Shown here one piece after another: positions 25,063-34,333 of a DNA stretch of 39,666 nucleotides (position 1 is its first letter; each line of letters opens with the position of its first letter). The notes under the pieces are model-generated. The model was not told the origin of the DNA and did not search any database. It saw nothing but the letters and a program-made list of their open reading frames with translations. The translations under genes and the position numbers were made by a program. Source of the stretch: Sedimenticola sp. (GTDB lineage Bacteria > Pseudomonadota > Gammaproteobacteria > Chromatiales > Chromatiaceae); the NCBI GenBank assembly GCA_002869585.1, contig PKUO01000091.1, positions 1 through 39,666 of the forward strand, read 5' to 3'.

Positions 25063-27696
25063 GTGACCCAGCCCAGCGACAGTGCTATGGAGTGGTACCG
25101 CCTCGAAACGGGTGAGGCAATCAAGCGGCTGGAAAGCGACGCGGCAAATGGATTGAGCAACACGCGTGCGGCGCAACGGCTGGCGGAATCAGGGCCCAAC
25201 AAACTTATTGAGGGCAAACGCCGGCCGTTTATTGTGCTCATACTGCGGCAATTCAGCGATTTCATGATCCTGGTGCTGATCGCCGCCGCCGTGATCTCTG
25301 GCCTGATCGGCGATATCAGCGACACCCTGGCGATTATCGTCATCCTGCTGTTGAATGCATTGATCGGTGCAATCCAGGAGTACCGTGCGGAACAGGCGGT
25401 GGCCGCCTTGCGGGTGATGGCAGTCCCTCATGCCCAGGTGGTGCGCGCTGGAAAAATCGGCTCGATCTCCGCTATTGAACTGGTACCTGGCGACATCGTA
25501 CAGCTGGAAGCGGGAAATAGTGTGCCAGCCGATCTGCGATTGCTGGATGCCGTCGACATGGAGATCGACGAGTCCTCTCTGACCGGCGAGTCTCACCCCT
25601 CCCACAAAACAACCGATGCTATTGCAGCCAGCCACCTGGCGCTGGGGGACCGGCGCAATATCGCCTTCAAGGGCAGTCATGTGACGCGCGGACGGGGCAC
25701 AGGCCTGGTCATTGCCACCGGCATGCAGACCGAACTGGGCCGCATAGCCGGTCTGCTGGCAGAAGAAAAGGGAGCCAGGACTCCCCTACAGATTCGCATG
25801 GCCCGCTTCGGTCGCTATCTGGCGCTGGCGGTCCTGGCCATCTGCACCCTGGTGTTCATCGCAGGCCTGCTCCAGGGACAACCCCTGCTACTGATGTTGC
25901 TGACGGCGATCAGCCTGGCGGTGGCGGCAATCCCCGAGGCACTGCCCGCGGTGATCACCATCTCCCTGGCGCTGGGCGCACGCCGGCTGAGCCGGCATAA
26001 CAGCCTGGTGCGCAACCTCCCGGCGGTCGAAACCCTCGGCTCGGTCACCTTCATCTGCTCCGACAAAACCGGCACCCTGACCGAAAATCGCATGACCGCC
26101 GAGTTATTCGTGGTTGCCGACCAGCAGTTCGACGCACTGCAGACGGCAGACAGCGGTTCTCCCTGGGATGAACTGGGTAAGGCACTGGCCTTGAACAACG
26201 ATATTCTAATCAAAGACGGCCAGCCGGCGGGCGACCCAACCGAACTGGCCCTCTATCACACGGCTGAAGCCGCCGGTTTTGCCAAGACCCGCCTGGAACA
26301 GCAGCAACCGCGACTGGCAGAGATCCCCTTCGACAGCGACCGCAAGCGGATGACCACGCTGCATGCGGATGGTGAGGGATTTATCGCCTTTGTCAAAGGC
26401 GCTCCAGAAATCCTGCTCGAGCATTGCTGCGACAGCTTCTACCAGACAGAGGGCGAATCCTTCGACAAACAGATGGTGCAGGCACAGGCGGAAGATCTCG
26501 CGGCACAGGGCTATCGCGTCATGGCGCTGGCCATGCGGCGCTTCGCCCAGCGCCCCGACTCCCTTGATGAGGCCGAAAACGAGTTGAGCCTGCTTGGCCT
26601 GGTGGCGCTGATCGACCCGCCACGCCCCGAAGTCGAAGCCGCAGTCGCCGAATGCCGCAGCGCAGGCATCACACCGGTGATGATTACCGGCGATCACCCG
26701 GGCACGGCGCGCGCCATTGCGGTTCGTCTGGGTATAGTCGATGAGCAGGCCCGAATCCTCACCGGACAGGAGCTGGCACAGCTCAGCGACCGGGAGTTCA
26801 GTACCCAGGTGCGGGAGGTGCGTGTCTATGCCCGGGTGACCCCTGAGCAGAAAATCAATATCGTCAACGCGTTGCAGCAACAGGGGGAGTTTGTCGCCAT
26901 GACCGGCGATGGCGTGAACGATGCCCCGGCGCTGAAACACGCGGGGATTGGCATCGCCATGGGCAAGAAGGGGACAGATGTGGCCCGTCAGGCCGCTGAC
27001 ATGGTGCTGCTGGATGACAACTTCGCCACCATCGTCAAGGCCGTCCGCGAAGGGCGGCATATCTTCGATAATATCCGCAAATTCATCAAAGACACCATGA
27101 GTTCCAATTCAGGGGAGATCTGGACGCTGTTTCTGGCTCCCTTTCTTGGACTTCCCGTACCGCTACTGCCGATCCACATCCTTTGGATCAATCTGGTGAC
27201 CGACGGTCTACCCGGGCTGGCGTTTACCATGGAACCAGAGGAACCGGGCATTATGAAACGACTGCCGCGACATCCAGGCGAGAGCATTTTTGCGCACGGC
27301 ATGTGGCAACACATCATCTGGGTAGGGCTGTTTGTCGGCGCAATCTCCATCGCATCACAGGCCTGGGCCATCGGTCAGGATCTGAGCTACTGGCAAACCA
27401 TTGTCTTCACCGTGCTGACGATTTCACAACTGTTCCACTCGCTGGCCGTGCGCAGCGAGCGACAATCTATCTTCCAACAAGGTATTTTCAGCAACCTCTA
27501 CATGCTCGGCGCCGTACTGCTGACCATCACCCTGCAACTGGCGGTGATCTATGTGCCGTTTCTCAACGGCATCTTCAACACCCAACCGCTGCCACTTATC
27601 GACCTGCTGCTCTGCTTCGCCCTCTCATCGCTGACCCTGGTGGCAGTGGAGATCGAGAAAGGCCTGATCCGCAGGGGGCTGATCTACACCAACTGA
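25063..27696 (+). CDS. P2-type cation-transporting ATPase
   Basis: This is a P-type ATPase of about 877 residues with the P2A (calcium/manganese) layout: cation ATPase N-terminal domain, actuator motif SSLTGESHPSHK, M4 motif AAIPEALPAVITIS, phosphorylation site SDKTGTLTENRMT, nucleotide-binding KGAPE, hinge MTGDGVNDAPALKHAGIGIAMG, and a C-terminal cation ATPase domain with several membrane spans. The likely substrate is Ca2+ or Mn2+, by family. The open frame extends to 25051, but GTG at 25063 is preceded by GAGAG and abuts the previous stop; ATG 25087 is another choice. The neighbours are also metal-related. Confidence 0.92.
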   Translation: MTQPSDSAMEWYRLETGEAIKRLESDAANGLSNTRAAQRLAESGPNKLIEGKRRPFIVLILRQFSDFMILVLIAAAVISGLIGDISDTLAIIVILLLNALIGAIQEYRAEQAVAALRVMAVPHAQVVRAGKIGSISAIELVPGDIVQLEAGNSVPADLRLLDAVDMEIDESSLTGESHPSHKTTDAIAASHLALGDRRNIAFKGSHVTRGRGTGLVIATGMQTELGRIAGLLAEEKGARTPLQIRMARFGRYLALAVLAICTLVFIAGLLQGQPLLLMLLTAISLAVAAIPEALPAVITISLALGARRLSRHNSLVRNLPAVETLGSVTFICSDKTGTLTENRMTAELFVVADQQFDALQTADSGSPWDELGKALALNNDILIKDGQPAGDPTELALYHTAEAAGFAKTRLEQQQPRLAEIPFDSDRKRMTTLHADGEGFIAFVKGAPEILLEHCCDSFYQTEGESFDKQMVQAQAEDLAAQGYRVMALAMRRFAQRPDSLDEAENELSLLGLVALIDPPRPEVEAAVAECRSAGITPVMITGDHPGTARAIAVRLGIVDEQARILTGQELAQLSDREFSTQVREVRVYARVTPEQKINIVNALQQQGEFVAMTGDGVNDAPALKHAGIGIAMGKKGTDVARQAADMVLLDDNFATIVKAVREGRHIFDNIRKFIKDTMSSNSGEIWTLFLAPFLGLPVPLLPIHILWINLVTDGLPGLAFTMEPEEPGIMKRLPRHPGESIFAHGMWQHIIWVGLFVGAISIASQAWAIGQDLSYWQTIVFTVLTISQLFHSLAVRSERQSIFQQGIFSNLYMLGAVLLTITLQLAVIYVPFLNGIFNTQPLPLIDLLLCFALSSLTLVAVEIEKGLIRRGLIYTN

Positions 27697-27725
27697 AAGA
27701 TACGGCTGACTGAAATACCTCCCCT

Positions 27726-27740
27726 CGAGGACCATCCTCG
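27726..27740 (+). terminator. Small hairpin after the P-type ATPase
   Basis: CGAGGA and TCCTCG flank a three-base loop, followed by CGTTATTATT. It is a weak candidate terminator between the ATPase and the GDT1-family gene. Confidence 0.35.
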
Positions 27741-27814
27741 CGTTATTATTCAGACATGGCGCAGCGACCGCTTACCGGTACTATTTCCAGCAATGAACCA
27801 CCGAGACTGACCGG

Positions 27815-28396
27815 ATGATCCCAGCCGATACCTTCTCCGTTACCCTCTCCTCCTTCAGCCTGATCGCCCTGGCCGAAATCGGCGACAAGAGCCAACTGGT
27901 TTGCATGACCCTGGCCACCCGTCACCGTCACTGGCCTATACTGCTGGGCGCGGCAACAGCCTTCCTGATATTGAATATTCTCGCGGTGGTATTTGGGGCG
28001 GGTGTCGCCGCCTGGATTCCGGAGAGAGTCACCGCTGGTCTGGTGGCGATACTGTTCGGTATATTTGGGGTACTGACGCTGATGAATGAAGGGCATGAGG
28101 ATGCCGGGGAGGTTGTCGAGCAACCAGGACAGGGTATCTTCCTGACCACTCTACTGCTGTTGCTGGTGGCGGAATTCGGCGACAAAACCCAGATAGCAGT
28201 AGCCGGTCTGGCCGGGAGCCTGCCACCCCTGCCCGTCTGGATAGGTGCCAGCGCCGCCCTGATCACCGTATCCGCTCTCGGTATCTGGGCAGGACGTACT
28301 CTGCTTCAGCGCCTGCCGATACACTGGCTGCACCGACTGGGGGGCCTGGTGTTCTTGATCTTCGCCATACTGGCGGCAATCAGGGCGATCGGCTGA
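27815..28396 (+). CDS. GDT1/TMEM165 (UPF0016) family transporter
   Basis: The 193-residue membrane protein carries both family signature motifs, ALAEIGDKSQL in the first helix and LVAEFGDKTQI in the fourth, in an inverted two-fold repeat with about six membrane spans. Bacterial relatives (MneA) export Mn2+, and eukaryotic ones carry Mn2+ or Ca2+ in exchange for protons. A manganese or calcium role fits the adjacent P2-type ATPase and VIT-like protein. Confidence 0.9.
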   Translation: MIPADTFSVTLSSFSLIALAEIGDKSQLVCMTLATRHRHWPILLGAATAFLILNILAVVFGAGVAAWIPERVTAGLVAILFGIFGVLTLMNEGHEDAGEVVEQPGQGIFLTTLLLLLVAEFGDKTQIAVAGLAGSLPPLPVWIGASAALITVSALGIWAGRTLLQRLPIHWLHRLGGLVFLIFAILAAIRAIG

Positions 28397-28441
28397 GCAC
28401 AGGGAAATCGGTTAAGCTAGGGCCATTGTAGAGTGAGGACG

Positions 28442-28864
28442 ATGTCGAATATGGAAGAGACCATCCGTTTCAGCGTATCGCTGCCCAAAACCCTGCTGGA
28501 CGAGCTCGATAAACGCATCATCAGCAAGGGCTATGCCTCCCGATCGGAATTCGTCAGGGACTTCATCCGCGAAAAGATGGTGGAGGACAACTGGACCCAC
28601 GGAGATGAAGATGTGGCCGGTGTTCTGACCATCATCTACGACCATCACCAACGCGGGCTGACCCAGCAGATTATCGATATCCAGCATAGCCAGTATGTCC
28701 ACGTGTTGTGCAACACCCATGTCCACATGGATCACCACAACTGCCTTGAGACCATCATCATCAAGGGAAAGCCGGCAGAAATCGAGCGCATCGCCCTGGA
28801 AATCGGCGGATTGAAGGGCGTGCGCTTCGCAAAATTGACACGCGCTGCGAAGGTTGAAATATAA
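28442..28864 (+). CDS. nikR: NikR-like nickel-responsive regulator
   Basis: The protein of about 140 residues has a ribbon-helix-helix DNA-binding domain ([36 protein letters not shown]) and the C-terminal ACT-like metal domain. The metal site is visible: His in IIYDHHQRG, and His-x-His with Cys in [13 protein letters not shown], matching the E. coli ligands H87, H89 and C95. No nickel importer is in the window, so the regulator may act on the metal genes to its left or on remote targets. The start could be ATG 28442 or ATG 28451; GAGG at 28435-28438 lies before both. Confidence 0.9.
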   Translation: MSNMEETIRFSVSLPKTLLDELDKRIISKGYASRSEFVRDFIREKMVEDNWTHGDEDVAGVLTIIYDHHQRGLTQQIIDIQHSQYVHVLCNTHVHMDHHNCLETIIIKGKPAEIERIALEIGGLKGVRFAKLTRAAKVEI

Positions 28865-28888
28865 ACCGGGCAATTCAGGCCGGTTTAT
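28861..28888 (+). terminator. Hairpin at the end of nikR
   Basis: ATAAACCGG and CCGGTTTAT form a perfect nine-base stem with a ten-base loop that overlaps the nikR stop codon. A later CTTTT is weak as a U-tract. It is a likely 3' end for the metal gene group. Confidence 0.5.
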
Positions 28889-29077
28889 GAACAATCTTTT
28901 GCCGTGGATCAAAGAGAATCGGGCATGCTCGTTCCTATAATGGGAGAAGCGATGCAGATCAGTGGGCCAGACATCGATTGCTGAATACCAACGCGATTGA
29001 CAGCCGTCCTTTGGGGGTGCAGTGTTTTCAGTTAAAATAACAACTTGTTCGACCAACAGCAGAAAAGGTGATGAATA

Positions 29078-29320
29078 ATGCTTGGCGAGATGCACGACGT
29101 CCTTCACGAATTTCCGGATCTGAAGGACAAAATCAATGAGCTTCATGACAATGATGCGGAATTTGCCAAACTGATGGATACCCATGATCAGCTTGACGAC
29201 AAGATACGCGGACTTGAAGAGCATGAACAACCGGTATCCGACTTCCACATGGAAGATTTAAAAAAACAGCGCGCCCTGTTAAAAGACCAGATCTACGACA
29301 TCCTTCGCGGCTTGAGTTAA
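29078..29320 (+). CDS. YdcH-like small coiled-coil protein (DUF465)
   Basis: The 80-residue protein is highly charged and helical, with heptad-like segments (MLGEMHDVLHEFPDLKDKIN, ELHDNDAEFAKLMDTHDQLD, and a C-terminal LKKQRALLKDQIYDIL). This matches the YdcH/DUF465 family, which is widespread in Proteobacteria and without established function. AAGGTG lies before the ATG. It stands alone between nikR and the GGDEF-EAL gene, preceded by a 213-base gap with a possible TAAAAT -10 at 29033-29038. Confidence 0.85.
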   Translation: MLGEMHDVLHEFPDLKDKINELHDNDAEFAKLMDTHDQLDDKIRGLEEHEQPVSDFHMEDLKKQRALLKDQIYDILRGLS

Positions 29321-29331
29321 CCCGTTTTCAG

Positions 29332-29371
29332 GCTCCCGTTTTTTGCTGAATTGATCACATCAAACGGGAGC
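29332..29371 (+). terminator. Long-loop hairpin after the YdcH-like gene
   Basis: GCTCCCGTTT and AAACGGGAGC pair perfectly over ten bases around a 20-base loop. The right arm is not followed by a T-run; on the minus strand nothing is transcribed nearby. It may protect the 3' end or terminate with help. Confidence 0.4.
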
Positions 29372-29481
29372 AAGGTTGAATCAACGCCCCGCCAGTCTCC
29401 TTGATAGCGGGATGCCCCACCACAAAAAACTTCCAATCCCGGGGTTTTATAATTCGCCATATTGACTAGGCTCAGTAGGGG

Positions 29482-32187
29482 ATGGGTGCGCTTCAAGCCT
29501 TCATCTTCCCGAACTCCATTGCAGACAGATCTAAAATAATGAACTCTGTGCCTTCACCTGAAAATGATCAGCAGGAACCTGATTCGCACACAGACCAGGA
29601 AGGCCTGAATGAAAACCAGGCGGAGATACTGCTTGAGTTGCAGCGGGACATCATGGAGTCCATCGTGCTCGGCTCCCCGGCCCAGTATCTGTTTGAAAAC
29701 ATCTGCCTGCTGATAGAGAGGATCGTACCGGGCTCGGTGGTCACCATCATGCTCATGCATGAAGAGAGTTACCGGTTGTTTATCGTAGCTGCACCCACCC
29801 TGAGTGACTCCCAGGTAGGCCGTTTCACTGGCATTAAACCCGGTCCGGAAAGTGGTTCCTGTGGGAACGCCATCTACTCCGCCACACCGCAGTACGTCTC
29901 GGATATCGTCAACGACACACGCTGGAACGGCCTCCGGGATCTGGCAAACGAACTGAATCTGGGCGCCTGCTGGTCACAGCCAATCACCACCACCGATACG
30001 CGGATTGCAGGAAGCCTGGCAATCACCAGCTTCAGAAAACGAACGCCCAGCTATTTTCACCGACGGTTGCTTGAAACCTCTGCCCATCTGGCGGGGATCA
30101 TTCTGCAGCGGGATAAGATCGAAAAAACCCTGGAGCAGACCGAGAGCAAACTCCGGGGAATCACCAACACCCTGCCGGGCGTGGTGTTCCAATTACGGCT
30201 GTTTTTCACCGCGGGCAGGTATCAGCTCGACTATGTCAGTGACGGCATAAAGTCGCTGCTCAACTACCCGGTGAATGCCACCCCAAAACTGAATGCACTG
30301 CAGAGGCATATTCACCGGGATGACCAGAACCAGATTCAGCAGAGCTTGTTGACGGCATCTGAATCCCTGTCGCCCTGGCAGCATGACTTCAGAATCATCA
30401 CCACCGACAATAGTCAGCGCTGGGTACAGGCCCGGGCGATCCCTGAACCCCCCAGGGGCGACGGCAGCATCATCTGGAATGGCGTGTTGTTGGACATCAC
30501 CAACAGCAAAGCCACTGAATTGAAGCTGCGCCAATCGGCGATCGCCTTTGAGAACACCTCCGAAGGGATCATGATCACCGATCCGCAATCCCGGATCATC
30601 GATATCAACAGCTCATTCTGCCGGATCACCGGCTTCACGCGCGACGAGGTGCTCGGCCAGACCCCGCGTCTCTTCCACTCCGGCAAACACGATTCAGCCT
30701 TCTACCAGACACTCTGGGCCCATCTCGAATCGAAGGGGTATTGGCAGGGCGAGATCTGGAACCGGCGTAAATCCGGGGAGATCTTTCCCGAGTGGATCAG
30801 CATTTCGGTGGTCAAAAACGAGCGCCAGGAAACTACCCACTATGTGGCTGTCTTCGCCGATATCAGCCAGATGAAGGAGTCGGAGAAGAAGCTGATTCAC
30901 CTCGCCCATCATGACACCTTGACCGGCCTGCCGAACCGGTTGCTGTTCAATGCCAGGCTCGAACACGCCATGGAACGCGCCGATCGCAACAAGAAACGCA
31001 TTGGCCTGCTGTTTCTCGATCTTGACCGCTTCAAAAACATCAATGACAGCCTGGGCCATGCCATTGGTGATGATCTGCTCAAGCAGGTGGCCAGTCGAAT
31101 CAAGGACACGATCCGCAGCGATGACACGGTCGCCCGCCTGGGCGGTGATGAATTCACCATCATCATGGAGGATCTGAATTCGAATTCCGACGCGGTCAGT
31201 ACCGCAAGCAAGCTACTCAACAGCTTCCATCGTCCGTTCGAACTGCACGGCCATGAATTTCACATCACCACCAGCATCGGCCTCAGCCAATACCCGGATG
31301 ACGGCAGCGATCCGGAGTCGCTGCTGAAGAATGCAGACACGGCGATGTATCGCGCCAAGGAGAATGGGCGCAATACCTTGAGCCTGTATACCCCGCAGAT
31401 GTCGGAAGAGGTCAGGAACCGGACACTGCTGGAAAAGGATCTCTGGAAGGCCCTGCGCAGCGATGAACTGGAAGTCTGGTATCAGCCCCAGTATTGCCTG
31501 AAAGAGCAGCGCTACCGTGGCGTCGAGGCACTGGTCAGATGGCGCCACCCGATCCGCGGCATGATCCAGACAGACTATTTCATCGGGATTGCCGAAGATG
31601 CCGACCTGATCGGTGAACTCGGTGAATGGGTCACCCGTCAGGCCTGCCAGGATATCGCCCTTCTGGCGAAAAAGGGATTCGCTCTGGATCTGTCAGTAAA
31701 TCTCTCCAGCAAACAGCTGAACGCCCCGGGGTGCCAGCGACTGATCCATATCGCCCGCCAATCCGACATCCAACTGGAACGCCTGGAGTTCGAAATATCC
31801 GAAAACTTCATTATGCACGATCCGGATCGCACCCTGCCTGTGCTGAACCTGTTCGGCCAGCACAATATCAGTCTCGCCATCGACGACTTCGGCAGCGGTT
31901 ACTCCTCCCTCGCCTATCTGTCGCACCTGCCACTGAACCGGATCAAGATTGACCGGTCCCTGATCCAGGAGGTGAGCAGCGACCTGAACGATGCCGCTAT
32001 CGTCCAGGCGATTATCGCCCTGGCGCATACCCTGGAATTGACCGTGACGGCGGAGGGCGTGGAAACCGCCAGGCAGTATGAGTTTCTCGAGGCATCGGGC
32101 ATCGACCTGATTCAGGGCTTTATTCTCAGCCCGCCTCTGACCTGCGATCTGCTGCTCGAACTGTTACAACAACAAGCGTCTGTCTGA
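29482..32187 (+). CDS. GAF-PAS-PAS-GGDEF-EAL cyclic-di-GMP protein
   Basis: The protein of about 901 residues combines a GAF domain (about 45-200, with IVPGSVVTIMLMHEE), two PAS domains (about 225-345 and 350-470), a diguanylate cyclase domain and an EAL phosphodiesterase domain (about 650-895). The GGDEF motif is intact (ARLGGDEFTIIMED, near 553) and is preceded five residues upstream by RSDD, which fits an RxxD inhibitory site. EAL is also intact (VEALVRWRHP, IDDFGSGYSSLAYL, TAEGVET). Both synthesis and breakdown of cyclic-di-GMP are therefore possible. It has no membrane segment. The start is uncertain: ATG 29482 has a weak ribosome site, and ATG 29539 is an alternative. Confidence 0.9.
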   Translation: MGALQAFIFPNSIADRSKIMNSVPSPENDQQEPDSHTDQEGLNENQAEILLELQRDIMESIVLGSPAQYLFENICLLIERIVPGSVVTIMLMHEESYRLFIVAAPTLSDSQVGRFTGIKPGPESGSCGNAIYSATPQYVSDIVNDTRWNGLRDLANELNLGACWSQPITTTDTRIAGSLAITSFRKRTPSYFHRRLLETSAHLAGIILQRDKIEKTLEQTESKLRGITNTLPGVVFQLRLFFTAGRYQLDYVSDGIKSLLNYPVNATPKLNALQRHIHRDDQNQIQQSLLTASESLSPWQHDFRIITTDNSQRWVQARAIPEPPRGDGSIIWNGVLLDITNSKATELKLRQSAIAFENTSEGIMITDPQSRIIDINSSFCRITGFTRDEVLGQTPRLFHSGKHDSAFYQTLWAHLESKGYWQGEIWNRRKSGEIFPEWISISVVKNERQETTHYVAVFADISQMKESEKKLIHLAHHDTLTGLPNRLLFNARLEHAMERADRNKKRIGLLFLDLDRFKNINDSLGHAIGDDLLKQVASRIKDTIRSDDTVARLGGDEFTIIMEDLNSNSDAVSTASKLLNSFHRPFELHGHEFHITTSIGLSQYPDDGSDPESLLKNADTAMYRAKENGRNTLSLYTPQMSEEVRNRTLLEKDLWKALRSDELEVWYQPQYCLKEQRYRGVEALVRWRHPIRGMIQTDYFIGIAEDADLIGELGEWVTRQACQDIALLAKKGFALDLSVNLSSKQLNAPGCQRLIHIARQSDIQLERLEFEISENFIMHDPDRTLPVLNLFGQHNISLAIDDFGSGYSSLAYLSHLPLNRIKIDRSLIQEVSSDLNDAAIVQAIIALAHTLELTVTAEGVETARQYEFLEASGIDLIQGFILSPPLTCDLLLELLQQQASV

Positions 32188-32255
32188 TTTGGCATCTGCG
32201 CCAAGAAAGACGAAAATAGCGCCCTCTTCCATCAACAATAACAAAGGTCGAAGTT

Positions 32256-33128
32256 ATGCAACAATTGAAGCTGGGGATACCGAAAGGCAGCCTGGAAACA
32301 TCCACTATCTCCCTGTTCAAGCAGGCGGGCTGGACCATCTCCCCACGATCACGAAACTACTTTCCCTCGATCAATGACCCAGAGATCAGTTGCGCCCTGG
32401 TCCGTTCCCAGGAGATGGCGCCCTACGTGGCCAATGGCACCCTGGACTTGGGACTGACCGGCCACGACTGGATACTGGAGACCGAATCGGATGTGGAAGA
32501 GGTGTGCGAACTGGTCTACTCGAAAAGCTCCGATCAGCCCTGTCGCTGGGTACTGGTAGTACCCAAAGATTCACCCATTCAATCGGTGGAAGATCTGAAC
32601 GGCAAGAAAATCGCCACCGAGCTGGTCGGCTTCACCCAACGCTATCTGCAGCAACGCGGCATCAATGCCCAGGTTGACTTCTCCTGGGGGGCGACCGAGG
32701 CCAAGGTGGTCGAGGGGCTGGTGGACGCAGTGGTGGAGATCACAGAAACCGGCAGCACCATCAAGGCGCACGGGCTGCGTATCGTCTGCGATATCCTGCA
32801 CACCGAGACCCGGCTGATCGCCAACAAGGCGGCGATGCAGGATCCCTGGAAACGGGAGAAGATCGAGCAGATCGCCATGCTACTGAAGGCCGCCCTGACC
32901 GCACGCCAGAAGGTGGCGTTAAAAATGAATGCCCCGGCCGGTCGCCTGAGTGAGATTGTCGCCCTGCTGCCGAGTCTGCATGCGCCGACGGTGAGCCACC
33001 TGTTTGACCAGGAGTGGCTGGCGATCGAGACGGTGGTGGATGCCGGCGCTGTGCGCGACCTGCTGCCCCGGCTGAAAAATGCCGGTGCCGAGGGCATTCT
33101 TGAATACGAGCTGAAAAAAATGATTTAG
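32256..33128 (+). CDS. hisG: ATP phosphoribosyltransferase, long form
   Basis: HisG catalyses the first step of histidine synthesis, joining ATP and PRPP. The 290-residue protein is the long form, which carries its own C-terminal regulatory ACT-like domain and does not need HisZ. Visible parts are KLGIPKGSLETSTISLFKQA, DLGLTGHDWILE, the PRPP-binding stretch ATEAKVVEGLVDAVVEITETG and the C-terminal APTVSHLFDQEWLAIETVVD. It stands alone without other his genes. It ends in TAG and is convergent with phaC. Confidence 0.93.
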   Translation: MQQLKLGIPKGSLETSTISLFKQAGWTISPRSRNYFPSINDPEISCALVRSQEMAPYVANGTLDLGLTGHDWILETESDVEEVCELVYSKSSDQPCRWVLVVPKDSPIQSVEDLNGKKIATELVGFTQRYLQQRGINAQVDFSWGATEAKVVEGLVDAVVEITETGSTIKAHGLRIVCDILHTETRLIANKAAMQDPWKREKIEQIAMLLKAALTARQKVALKMNAPAGRLSEIVALLPSLHAPTVSHLFDQEWLAIETVVDAGAVRDLLPRLKNAGAEGILEYELKKMI

Positions 33129-33147
33129 TCTGGCGCAGAAAAACCAA

Positions 33148-33167
33148 AGGCCGCTGGAAGGCGGCCT
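33148..33167. terminator. Bidirectional hairpin between hisG and phaC
   Basis: AGGCCGC and GCGGCCT pair over seven bases with a six-base loop, with GTTT after it on the plus strand and TTTGGTTTTTC after it on the minus strand. The position between convergent genes supports a two-way terminator. Confidence 0.6.
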
Positions 33168-33201
33168 CGGGTTTATTGACTAGCGCTCGGTTGGCGGATT
33201 A

Positions 33202-34269
33202 TCAGCCCCGATCGTCGAGCCATTTGGCGATGGCCGGAGTCACCTCTTTCTGCGCCCTGCCGCTCACGTAGATGCCTATGTGACCGCCGGGAAATGAGAG
33301 CTCGGTGTAATCCTTTGAACTGGTACGCCCTTTCAATGCCCGCGATGCATCCGGTGGCACCAGATGGTCCTGCTCGGCGAAGATGTTCAACACCGGACAG
33401 GTGATATCCTTCAAATCGACAGTCCGCTTGCCAATCTTGACCGTGCCCTTAAGCAGGCCATTCTGCTGGTAAAACTCCTTGATGAACTGACGGAAGGTCT
33501 CACCCGCCTGGTCCGGACTGTCAAAGATCCACTTCTCCATGCGCAGGAAGTTTTTCAGCTTCTTCTCATCGTCCAGCACATCGACCATGTTGACATACTT
33601 CTGGCCGGTGAGACTGAAAGGCTTGAGCGACAGGAAGGTCCAGTTCAGCAATTCACCCGGAACATTGCCCAGGGTATCGACCAGCAGATCGACATCCATG
33701 TGCTGTACCCAGGCGCTGAGCATGTTGTCCGGGGTCTGATAATCCACCGGCGTGACCATGGTCACCATGTTCTGCACCTTGTCCTGGTGCAGGGCGGTGT
33801 AGCAGAGGCTGAAGGCGCCACCCTGACAGATGCCCAGAATGTTGATTTTATCCAGACCATGGGCCTCACGGATCTCGTCCACACAGCTGTCGATGTAGCC
33901 GTTGATGTAGTCTTCCAGTGCCAGACTGGCATCTGCGGCATCCGGATAGCCCCAGTCGATCAGATAAACATCCTGACCGGCGGCCAGCAGATTTTTGATA
34001 GTCGAACGATCTTCCTGGATATCCGTCATGTAGGGACGGTTGACCAGGGCATAGACGATCAGCATCGGTACCGGGTTCTGCTTGACGCCTTCAGGCGCCT
34101 TGTAACGGTAGAGGGTCAGCTTGTCTTCGGTATAAACCACCTCTTTCGGGGTGACGCCGGTATCAATCTGGTCTGCGTTGAGCAGATTTTCAACACCCTG
34201 TCCCAACTTGCGGCTGAAGTCAGCCATCTCTTGTGCGAGTTTCTCAGGTCGTATATCGATGGGAAACAC
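33202..34269 (-). CDS. phaC: Class III PHA synthase catalytic subunit PhaC
   Basis: PhaC polymerises hydroxybutyryl-CoA into polyhydroxybutyrate at the granule surface. The 355-residue protein matches the class III (Allochromatium-type) subunit. The lipase-like box with the nucleophile Cys is LGICQGGAFSLCY, the catalytic Asp is in IFAEQDHLVPP and the His in FPGGHIGIYVSG. I chose the GTG at 34269, giving MFPIDIRPEKLAQEM, because GAGGAG lies just before it; the longer frame from TTG 34284 would start at that ribosome site. It needs PhaE, encoded upstream in two pieces. Confidence 0.95.
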   Translation of the reverse strand: MFPIDIRPEKLAQEMADFSRKLGQGVENLLNADQIDTGVTPKEVVYTEDKLTLYRYKAPEGVKQNPVPMLIVYALVNRPYMTDIQEDRSTIKNLLAAGQDVYLIDWGYPDAADASLALEDYINGYIDSCVDEIREAHGLDKINILGICQGGAFSLCYTALHQDKVQNMVTMVTPVDYQTPDNMLSAWVQHMDVDLLVDTLGNVPGELLNWTFLSLKPFSLTGQKYVNMVDVLDDEKKLKNFLRMEKWIFDSPDQAGETFRQFIKEFYQQNGLLKGTVKIGKRTVDLKDITCPVLNIFAEQDHLVPPDASRALKGRTSSKDYTELSFPGGHIGIYVSGRAQKEVTPAIAKWLDDRG

Positions 34270-34289
34270 GATAGTTCTCCTCAACTAAT

Positions 34290-34305
34290 CTGTCCTGCCG
34301 GACAG
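34290..34305 (-). other. Hairpin between phaE and phaC
   Basis: CTGTCC and GGACAG flank a four-base loop in the 64-base gap between the phaE and phaC coding regions. It may shape mRNA stability between the two subunits. Confidence 0.3.
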
Positions 34306-34333
34306 TCAGAATTCCTGTGGTTATAACCGGCGA

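Noticed and set aside
28997-29038. TTGACA with TAAAAT as promoter of the YdcH-like gene
   Set aside because: The two boxes are 30 bases apart; only the -10 may be real.
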